This document shows positions 36,584 through 43,640 of a DNA stretch of 64,000 nucleotides, one piece after another; position 1 is the stretch's first letter, and the number at the start of each line of letters is the position of its first letter. The DNA comes from Pacificispira sp002696645 (GTDB lineage Bacteria > Pseudomonadota > Alphaproteobacteria > UBA8366 > Aestuariispiraceae): assembly GCF_048892425.1 (NCBI RefSeq), contig NZ_JBLZHU010000003.1, positions 365,850 to 429,849 on the forward strand, written 5' to 3'. The notes beneath the pieces were generated by a model, which saw nothing but the letters and a program-made list of their open reading frames with translations, ran no database searches and was not told where the DNA came from. The translations under genes were made by a program, and so were the position numbers.

Positions 36584-37921
36584 ATGAACCTTGATGCAAA
36601 ACTCCGTCGCCGCGCGGCGGAGGGTAACCCCGTTCGCGTTGGCATCATCGGTGCCGGTAAATTCGGCGCGATGTTCCTTAGCCAATGCGGGCACCATCCG
36701 GGCTATCACGTTCTGGGTATTGCGGACTTAAGCGCCGATCGTGCCCGGGCAACCCTGGATCGCGTTGGCTGGCCAAAAGAGCGTTATGACGCCCCCGATG
36801 CTGCCACCGCCCTGGCCCAGAAGAAGACCTGGATCACCGAAGATGCCGATGCCTTGATCGAGGCGGATGGCCTGGAAGTCCTGATCGACGCCACCGGCAA
36901 CCCGGCAGCAGGCATTCGCCATGCCCTGAAAGGCATCGAAAACGGTCGCCATCTGGTCATGGTGAATGTGGAGGCCGATGTTCTGGCCGGTCCATTACTG
37001 GCGAAAAAAGCGGAACAGGCTGGTCTGGTCTACAGTCTGGCCTATGGTGACCAACCCGCCCTGATTGCCGAAATGGTCGATTGGGGCCGGACTGTTGGCA
37101 TGGATATCGTCTGTGCCGGGAAGGGCACGAAATATCTACCCGCCTATCACCATGTCACGCCCAATGATGTCTGGACCCATTACGGATTGACGCCAGAACA
37201 GGCCAAGGCCGGGGGTATGAATCCGCAAATGTTCAACAGCTTCCTGGATGGCACCAAATCCGCGATTGAAATGGCCGCCGTTTCCAACGCCTGTGATCTG
37301 GTTCCACAAGATGATGGTCTGGCCTTTCCGCCTTGTGGTGTGGACGACCTGCCGCGCATCCTGTCACCCAGAGAGACAGGCGGCGTCCTGAGCCGCAAGG
37401 GTACGGTGGAAGTGGTGTCCAGCGTGGAACGGGATGGCCGCCCGGTCTTCCGGGACTTGCGCTGGGGTGTCTATGTCACCTTCGAAGCGCCCAGCGATTA
37501 TGTCGCCCGCTGTTTTTCCGAATACGGCCTGTTGACGGATCCAACCGGGCGCTATTCCACGATGTACAAGCCCTATCACCTGATCGGGCTGGAACTGGGA
37601 ATATCCGTTGCCAGCGCCGCCCTGCGTCAGGAAGCCACCGGCGCGCCGCGCGCCTGGGCAGGCGATGCCGTTGCCACCGCCAAGAAGCCGCTGAAACAGG
37701 GCGACCAATTGGATGGCGAAGGCGGTTATACCGTCTATGGCAAATTGATGCCTGCGGCCACATCCCGCGCAAAAGGGGCCTTGCCGATCGGCCTTGCCCA
37801 TGGGATCACATTGAAACGTTCCGTCGCCACCGACCAGGTCCTGACCTGGGACGATGTGGTCCTGGACGAACAAGACCCAACTTTGCGCTTCCGGAAAGAG
37901 ATGGAAGCCGCCTTCTCTTAA
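36584..37921 (+). CDS. NAD(P)-dependent oxidoreductase with C-terminal SAF domain
   Basis: The 445-aa protein has a Rossmann nucleotide site, VGIIGAGKFGAMF, near residues 18-30, and a homoserine-dehydrogenase-like middle part (EVLIDATGNPAAG near 103-115, VMVNVEADVLAGP near 126-138). The C-terminal SAF region carries KKPLKQGDQLDGEGGYTVYGK near 365-385. Such proteins are often mis-named flagellar FlgA-like. Their substrates are mostly unknown, probably branched or hydroxylated aldehydes and acids. It sits between the dioxygenase and the SDR, which suggests consecutive steps. Confidence 0.85.
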   Translation: MNLDAKLRRRAAEGNPVRVGIIGAGKFGAMFLSQCGHHPGYHVLGIADLSADRARATLDRVGWPKERYDAPDAATALAQKKTWITEDADALIEADGLEVLIDATGNPAAGIRHALKGIENGRHLVMVNVEADVLAGPLLAKKAEQAGLVYSLAYGDQPALIAEMVDWGRTVGMDIVCAGKGTKYLPAYHHVTPNDVWTHYGLTPEQAKAGGMNPQMFNSFLDGTKSAIEMAAVSNACDLVPQDDGLAFPPCGVDDLPRILSPRETGGVLSRKGTVEVVSSVERDGRPVFRDLRWGVYVTFEAPSDYVARCFSEYGLLTDPTGRYSTMYKPYHLIGLELGISVASAALRQEATGAPRAWAGDAVATAKKPLKQGDQLDGEGGYTVYGKLMPAATSRAKGALPIGLAHGITLKRSVATDQVLTWDDVVLDEQDPTLRFRKEMEAAFS

Positions 37922-37936
37922 AAGGAGACCGCCGCC

Positions 37937-38686
37937 ATGACCAATCCTGTCGCCATCGTCACTGGAGGATCGCGCGGGATTGGGGCGGCGTGTTGCCGGA
38001 TGCTGGCGGCACGGGGCTATGATGTCGCCTTTTCCTACACCGCGAATGATGCCGCCGCTGCCACTGTCTCTGCAGAGATTGAGGCGGCGGGCGTGCAGGC
38101 CTTGGCTATCAAAGCGGATATGGCGACGGAAGACGGGGTTCTGGCCCTTTTCACTGCTGCTGATGGGCGCTTTGGCCGGTTGGATCAGGTGGTGATCAAC
38201 GCTGGAATTACAGGCAGGATCAAGCGCGTGGTCGATATGTCCGTTGAGGATATCCAGGCTGTTATGAACCTGAATATCGTCGGTGCGATGCTGTGTGCGC
38301 GGGAATCGGTCAAACGGATGTCGTCGAAAAGCGGGGGGAAGGGTGGCAACATCGTCATCGTCTCTTCCGCCGCTGCCTGGCTGGGATCCCCCAACGAATT
38401 CGTGCATTACGCTGCCAGCAAGGGCGCAACAAATTCCCTGACCATTGGTTTGGCAAAAGAAGTCGCCCAGGAAGGAATCCGCGTGAATGCCGTCGCACCG
38501 GGCCTGATCGATACCGACATTCATGCCACAGCCGGTGCCCCCGACCGGGTGGAACGGCTGCAATCCATGGTCCCCATGGGGCGGGGCGGCACCGCGGAAG
38601 AAGTGGCCGAAGCGATCCTGTGGCTGCTGTCTAATGACTCCCGCTATACAACGGGCGTGATCCTGCCGGTCAGCGGTGGGCGCTAG
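37937..38686 (+). CDS. Short-chain dehydrogenase/reductase (SDR)
   Basis: The 249-aa classical SDR has the cofactor motif TGGSRGIG (residues 10-17), NAGITG near 90-95, a catalytic Ser in VIVSSAAAW and YAASKG as the YxxxK motif. The terminal VSGGR is typical of this group. It is the last gene of the GntR-regulated unit, preceded by an AAAGGAG ribosome site, and should oxidise or reduce an intermediate made by the two preceding enzymes. Confidence 0.9.
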   Translation: MTNPVAIVTGGSRGIGAACCRMLAARGYDVAFSYTANDAAAATVSAEIEAAGVQALAIKADMATEDGVLALFTAADGRFGRLDQVVINAGITGRIKRVVDMSVEDIQAVMNLNIVGAMLCARESVKRMSSKSGGKGGNIVIVSSAAAWLGSPNEFVHYAASKGATNSLTIGLAKEVAQEGIRVNAVAPGLIDTDIHATAGAPDRVERLQSMVPMGRGGTAEEVAEAILWLLSNDSRYTTGVILPVSGGR

Positions 38687-38687
38687 C

Positions 38688-38782
38688 GCATCCTGCCGCC
38701 AGGAGCGCAAAATAAACACGTCAGCATCCTGCGGCCGCAGGAGCGCATTAGTAAACCAAGCATCCTGCGCCCGCAGGAACTC
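38688..38782 (+). repeat. Three palindromic hairpin repeats at an exact 36-nt period
   Basis: Units begin at 38688, 38724 and 38760, each starting GCATCCTGC and ending GCAGGA or CCAGGA. The second is a perfect palindrome around GCGGCCGC (CCTGCGGCCGCAGG); the others are slightly imperfect. The 12-15 nt between units are unlike each other. They start 1 nt past the SDR stop, so they probably form hairpins at the operon's 3' end that stop transcription or protect mRNA. Confidence 0.8.
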
Positions 38783-38947
38783 ATTCTCAATACGTCCGTA
38801 TTCTATGCTCGCATCCGCAAAAATCGAAGGACGGGCACAACACCTTTTCCCCCGATGGACAGTATGAAACGTTCAGGGGGTTTGTAGGCACCCCACGACA
38901 AGTGCACACTGCGCCCCAACAATAAGAGTGTGAGCTGAGGCATCCCC

Positions 38948-39913
38948 ATGAGTCCTCCGGTATCGGAGATTGATCAGGTCGCGGCAAAGGTCGCCGCCGT
39001 TCCCGTGCGCCTGGATTCAGGGCCCGGACGCCCCTTGATGGCCGCCCTGTTGATGACATTGGCGGCAGCACTTTTTGCCTGTTTGAATGGGCTGGTGAAA
39101 CAAACGAACCTGATGGGCATGGATGCCTTGCAGATATCCTTTCTGCGCAGCGTCTTTGCAGCAGGCGCAATGCTGCCCTTTCTGATACAGCCCATCCGCA
39201 AGAATGGCTTCGCCTATCTGATACCGCAACGACCTTTTCTGATGCTGTTTCGGGGCGCAACCGCCTGTGTCGGGGTCATCGTCTGGATGACCGCACTGAC
39301 CATGCTGCCGCTGGCCGAGGTCACAGCGATCAGTTTTGCGGCCCCGCTTTTCGCGACGATTGGCAGTGCCGTGATCCTGCGCGAAACCGTGCGTTTGCGG
39401 CGGTGGACCGCTGTCGCAATCGGGTTTTTCGGCGTTCTGGTAATCCTGCGACCGGGTATGGTTCCGCTTGAAGCCGGCACGTTCTGGGCCCTGGCCGCCG
39501 CGGGGGGCATGGCGATGTCTGCCCTGTTGATCAAGCTTTTGACCCGCACGGAACCACCGGAGCGGATTGTGTTCTGGACCAATGTATGCCTGACAGTCGG
39601 GACATTGATACCCGCCCTGACGGTCTGGATGCCCATGACCCCAGAATTGTGGCTATTGGGCATTGGTATGGGGGTTACGGGCGCGATCAGTCATATCCTG
39701 ATGACCAAGGCCTTTGCCGCCGCCGATGCCTCCATCGTTATCCCTTTTGACTATGCCAGGCTGCCCTTCGTCGCAATTGTCGGCTATTTCGCCTTTGGTC
39801 AGGTGTCGGATTACATCACCTGGATTGGTGCCGCGATCATCGCCAGCAGCGCCATCTACATTGCCCGGCGGGAACAGCAATTGACGAAGAAATCACGCGC
39901 GGTTCAGGACTGA
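38948..39913 (+). CDS. EamA/DMT-superfamily transporter
   Basis: The 321-aa inner-membrane protein has about ten helices in two EamA halves. The first half contains FLRSVFAAGAMLPF and LAEVTAISFAAPLFATIGSAVIL; the second ends in VIPFDYARLPFVAIVGYFAFG. These are exporters or importers of small metabolites and the substrate is not readable. Its 3' end overlaps the convergent BKACE gene by 21 bp. Confidence 0.88.
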   Translation: MSPPVSEIDQVAAKVAAVPVRLDSGPGRPLMAALLMTLAAALFACLNGLVKQTNLMGMDALQISFLRSVFAAGAMLPFLIQPIRKNGFAYLIPQRPFLMLFRGATACVGVIVWMTALTMLPLAEVTAISFAAPLFATIGSAVILRETVRLRRWTAVAIGFFGVLVILRPGMVPLEAGTFWALAAAGGMAMSALLIKLLTRTEPPERIVFWTNVCLTVGTLIPALTVWMPMTPELWLLGIGMGVTGAISHILMTKAFAAADASIVIPFDYARLPFVAIVGYFAFGQVSDYITWIGAAIIASSAIYIARREQQLTKKSRAVQD

Positions 39914-40768
39914 TCGAACCTGTGCCGGACTTGCCGGTGTACCGCCCGCTGCCTCAATTTCTTTGATCGCTTGTCGGGTCAGATCCAGATTGCTGATCTG
40001 TGACTGCCAGGGGGCGTCTTCCAGCCCGACCCGCACATGCCCACCCGCCCGCACCGCAGGGGCAATCAGGGATGTGATATCAACGCGCAAGCCTGCGATC
40101 ATCCAGGGGGCCTGAGGGGCGACGTGATCCAAAAGCTTACAATGTGCCTGTAGCGCCCAACCCTGTGGCGGAAAGCCAAAGGCGAACCCATCCGAAAACA
40201 TGAAGCGATAGATCGGCACTGGACAGCCGGGCGTCGCCTTATGCAGCGCCGCCCCCAGGCGGGTAAAGCCAGGCTCGTATATCGCATAGCCGGGGTGGAA
40301 TTTATACTGGGCCGCCAGCCGCAGCCCCTGCTGGATATGGTCGCCGGGATTGGCGTACAGAAACCCCGTTTCCCCGTCCGCAATCTCTTCAAAACCTGCA
40401 ATCTGGGTGGAGCCTGGATCGACCACACCGCATTCCAGTAGGCCCCGCTTGGCCAGTTCCTCCGCATGGGAGAAGCGCTGAACCGCGCTCATCCCATTGG
40501 GATCACCCAAACCGCCTGGGAAGGGAATGGTGGGATAGACCATCGCGTCACTTTTCGCGCGAATGCCCTCGATGATCCGGGCATAGGTCTGCCAATCATC
40601 GTCCTGGCGTCCACTGTCAGGATCATAGGCATGGACATGGATGATCGCTGCGCCCGCATCGATACAGGCCAGCCCTTCGGCGACGACTTCTTCCACCGTG
40701 ATCGGCATCAAGGGTTGTTTGGCCCGCGTCCAGGGCCCGTTCAGCGCCACTTCCAGCCAGGTCGCCAT
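39893..40768 (-). CDS. BKACE family (DUF849) beta-keto acid cleavage enzyme
   Basis: The 291-aa TIM-barrel protein carries the zinc-site motif IIHVHAYD (near residues 42-49) and the family N-terminus LEVALNGPW, plus GLRVDITSLIAPAVRAGGHVRVGLEDAPW near the end with the conserved VGLED element. Characterised members condense a beta-keto acid with acetyl-CoA to release acetoacetate and a new CoA ester. Acetoacetate would feed the synthetase encoded at 28978. The specific keto acid cannot be predicted. Confidence 0.9.
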   Translation of the reverse strand: MATWLEVALNGPWTRAKQPLMPITVEEVVAEGLACIDAGAAIIHVHAYDPDSGRQDDDWQTYARIIEGIRAKSDAMVYPTIPFPGGLGDPNGMSAVQRFSHAEELAKRGLLECGVVDPGSTQIAGFEEIADGETGFLYANPGDHIQQGLRLAAQYKFHPGYAIYEPGFTRLGAALHKATPGCPVPIYRFMFSDGFAFGFPPQGWALQAHCKLLDHVAPQAPWMIAGLRVDITSLIAPAVRAGGHVRVGLEDAPWQSQISNLDLTRQAIKEIEAAGGTPASPAQVRSVLNRA

Positions 40769-40774
40769 GGGGTC

Positions 40775-41248
40775 CTATGCCCCAACCGGAACCGCTGAGA
40801 AACTCGCCGCCAGGGTCAACAGCAGGGCTGCCAGCACTCCGATGGTCAGAATCTTGCGCAATGTGCCATACCAGACGGGAAACATGCCCGCCTTCACCGC
40901 CTTGATATCGACCAAAAAGGCCAGCGCGAAGGCAATCACGAAGCCGATCAGAATAACCATCATATCGGGCGTCAACAGCAGAACCCAGCCCAGCAGCGAC
41001 GGCACAACCGACCACAGCAGCCGCGGTCCCGTCGGCCCATACCGATCCCCCGCCAGGGCCCGTCCCCAATGCACGCCCCCCAAAAACGACAGAATCACCG
41101 CCGCATACCCAAATTGCAGCGACAACGCCCCCCCGGCCAACATCGGATCCCCGCTCCACAGCGTAACCGCCGGTGCATAAAAGGGAATCAGGCCCAGAAG
41201 ACCGAGGATCAGGGCGGGTTTGGGGATGGCGACGATAGCAGTATTCAT
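40775..41248 (-). CDS. DUF3429 family membrane protein
   Basis: The 157-aa protein has about five hydrophobic helices and the DUF3429 pattern: LILGLLGLIPFYAP near residues 11-24, YAAVILSFLGGVHWGRAL near 47-64 and WSVVPSLLGWVLLL near 80-93. The function is unknown. The ATG at 41248 has a TAGGAG ribosome site; the frame to 41302 is an unlikely extension. It lies 6 bp upstream of the BKACE gene on the same strand, so they may be co-transcribed. Confidence 0.85.
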   Translation of the reverse strand: MNTAIVAIPKPALILGLLGLIPFYAPAVTLWSGDPMLAGGALSLQFGYAAVILSFLGGVHWGRALAGDRYGPTGPRLLWSVVPSLLGWVLLLTPDMMVILIGFVIAFALAFLVDIKAVKAGMFPVWYGTLRKILTIGVLAALLLTLAASFSAVPVGA

Positions 41249-41350
41249 CCGAAACACTCCTATAAAAATATTACTCGTCCATTTTAAAAAACTTAAAACC
41301 ATTAAAGGTTAGCTTATTGTTATTCGACCCTAAAACTGCTCAATAACATG

Positions 41351-43159
41351 TTAAGCCGTTTGGGCTTGCACTTCCCTTTCTATATTTTCTGGTAGTTCAG
41401 GAATTGCACCAGTTATTCGCGTCGCACGAGGACCATTTTCAAGCTGTTGTTGATTGCGCATTTCGTGAAGGACCGCAATTGCCCAATCACGAACTTTGAT
41501 ATTGTTATAATTTTCCGAACGACCAAGCTGTAATTCTACTGAAGAAGAGATTGATCTCCAGAAACGATATTCAGTATTTAGCCACGCATCCACAAAAGTT
41601 TTTGGTGCGATAAGGGAAAGCAGGGGGAAACCAGAATATTGATAATTATCGGAGAACTCACTGTATACTTTAGACAAAAACTCTTCAGGAGATGTATACA
41701 TAAGGTTCAGAAGCTCCATTGCTTTCGTTTCCAAGGCGTTCTTTTGAACATCATCCTGACAAGAGTCTAGGTGCTCCTTTATTACTTGGAAGTATGGTTT
41801 CGTTTCTTCATTAATCATAAAGCCATACCCATCATACTCTTCACGTACATCACGCCATTTGTATCTTGGATGAGTAGGCTTCAGTTTTTCAGCATCACAA
41901 AGTCCATCAATATACTTTACCCCTTCATTCACTACGTCATCATAACTTCTGATAGCCCATTTTTCCTTTGCCATAAATAAATATAACGCAAATACATGCA
42001 ATATCTCACCTGGTTCAACAATTTCCCGATAAAAAACCTGCTGATTCATTTTATCTATTGCTCTCTTCAGATCTTCATCACTACGAGAAAAAAATGTCCA
42101 TACAATTTTCCATGCAGGAGTGCTTTCTATGTCTTGGAAGGCAGCATTACGTCTCAACGCCTCCCTAATCTCTTCCTGGGAATATTTTCCCTTTATCAAC
42201 ATATCAACCAATATAGAATCTTCTAATGCCGGGAACATGAATTCTACACTTTGGTGCATTTCCCTTATTTTTACAATTTCGGGCTTTTCAATATCTGAGC
42301 TTCTCTGATTTCTAAGATTTTGCGAATAACTGAACCAATATTCATATCTATTAAGTAAATCTACTTCTCCTATTGTCCCTGCCCTTATATGTACATTCAA
42401 AACACAATGCGCTGCGACCAACCTTTTTAATGGATCTTTGTATTTATGCAAATTAACGTCAAGTGCATCAAAAAGACGGCCAATATCTTCAATTACATGA
42501 TTCAATATACGGAGACTTTGCTCCTGGGACTCTTGGAAAATTGTGCAAATCAGGTCCCTGTGTATAGAAATAAACTTTCGTTGGTCTGGACAACTTAGAC
42601 GTTTTGAAAAGTGCGCATACGCTTCATAAAGCTCTGGATTTACTTTTATGGATTGTCCAAAGAGTTTTTCCTTTTGGAGTGTCAAATCATCTTTGATCTT
42701 TCCATCATTGGCAATCACGATTACGCGAAAACCATGGTGTTCCAAATAAACATTTATAACCCCCAAGAGCTCCTTTAATGGTATGTTTGAGCGCTCTAGG
42801 TCATCAAATACAAGAACTTTACTTGGTTTAAGACTTCGCCTTAATATCGGTGTGAGGAGAGATGATATTCGAGAAGCTGCAGCAGCAGGCCCCCAAAATG
42901 ACTTCACCAGTTCGCCAAGTTGGGATGCGATTCCTTGTCCTCTTGTGTATCTAGGATGCGCTTCAGCAATAACAGCCGCATGTATATCATTAACTGTTGG
43001 AAGCCCATAAAGGCTGACATACCAATAGTCTTCTTTTCTAATTGCTTTCTGGACTTGATAAGTCTTACCAACTCCCCAGGCGCCAGTTACCAGCACTGCG
43101 TAACCAGGGGCTATGAGAGTTTGATAATAATCTAAGTATTCTTTCAAATGCGCCGACAT
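41351..43159 (-). CDS. KAP-family P-loop NTPase, candidate defence gene
   Basis: The 602-aa protein begins with a P-loop domain: Walker A GAWGVGKT (residues 26-33) and Walker B VLVFDDLER (115-123), followed by LGVINVYLEHHGFRVIVIAND. This order matches KAP-type NTPases, which are often carried on plasmids and defence islands. The remaining ~400 residues are helical without a recognised domain. No membrane helices are obvious, unlike many KAP proteins. Codon use and base composition are AT-rich compared with the neighbours, indicating recent acquisition. The role is unknown; anti-phage activity is an inference. Confidence 0.78.
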   Translation of the reverse strand: MSAHLKEYLDYYQTLIAPGYAVLVTGAWGVGKTYQVQKAIRKEDYWYVSLYGLPTVNDIHAAVIAEAHPRYTRGQGIASQLGELVKSFWGPAAAASRISSLLTPILRRSLKPSKVLVFDDLERSNIPLKELLGVINVYLEHHGFRVIVIANDGKIKDDLTLQKEKLFGQSIKVNPELYEAYAHFSKRLSCPDQRKFISIHRDLICTIFQESQEQSLRILNHVIEDIGRLFDALDVNLHKYKDPLKRLVAAHCVLNVHIRAGTIGEVDLLNRYEYWFSYSQNLRNQRSSDIEKPEIVKIREMHQSVEFMFPALEDSILVDMLIKGKYSQEEIREALRRNAAFQDIESTPAWKIVWTFFSRSDEDLKRAIDKMNQQVFYREIVEPGEILHVFALYLFMAKEKWAIRSYDDVVNEGVKYIDGLCDAEKLKPTHPRYKWRDVREEYDGYGFMINEETKPYFQVIKEHLDSCQDDVQKNALETKAMELLNLMYTSPEEFLSKVYSEFSDNYQYSGFPLLSLIAPKTFVDAWLNTEYRFWRSISSSVELQLGRSENYNNIKVRDWAIAVLHEMRNQQQLENGPRATRITGAIPELPENIEREVQAQTA

Positions 43160-43225
43160 AGGTTCCCAAATTTGTAATGTAATTCAAAATACTCGATTCT
43201 TACATGTGGAAAGCAAAGTATATAG

Positions 43226-43525
43226 TCTTCTATAAAATATGCTGTCGCCTCACCCTCAACGCGCTCCCGCCTCATTATTCCGGAACCTTTTTTTGTGCAC
43301 AGCGATTTAACAACATTGGTCCAAATGGCGGACCTTATCGCCTATGTCATCAGTTGGGGGGGCCGATTAAAGAACATGGATTATCCAGGTCGCCCAGAAT
43401 TGACATCCTTTGCTGAAGAGATTCTGAAGCTAAGATTCACCCATATCACGGACCGAGGTTATAATGTTTATGGTTTTAAAGTTATCAATGACTTGCGGGC
43501 TTTGAATGATCGGCAATTAGAATAA
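43226..43525 (+). pseudogene. 3' remnant of a DUF3800 gene
   Basis: Reading from just after an in-frame TAG at 43223, the translation contains PEPFFVHSDLTTLVQMADLI, then ISWGGRLKNM and YGFKVINDLR. These are typical of the C-terminal end of DUF3800 proteins, a family often found in mobile and defence loci. The N-terminal catalytic part with its acidic residues is missing, and no start or ribosome site is convincing. Similarity begins near 43274. The upstream half was probably lost when the adjacent KAP gene or its carrier inserted. The closest short frame (GTG at 43295, 76 aa) is unlikely to be functional. Confidence 0.72.
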
Positions 43526-43640
43526 AAAAAGGCAATGCCGTTCCCGACAAAGCCTCCGAGGAGAACATAAGCACTTGAGGGGCCTGCGTCCATAAAAAAG
43601 TTGAATTAAGAAATCAATACCACCCTGAATATAAATTTTC

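Noticed and set aside
37364..38719. 451-aa frame antisense to the oxidoreductase and SDR genes
   Set aside because: It spans two clear genes on the other strand, including their intergenic ribosome site, and shows no recognisable protein segment.
38688..38782. CRISPR array (36-nt repeat period)
   Set aside because: The repeats are about 21-25 nt with only 11-15 nt between them, only three units exist, and no cas gene is nearby.
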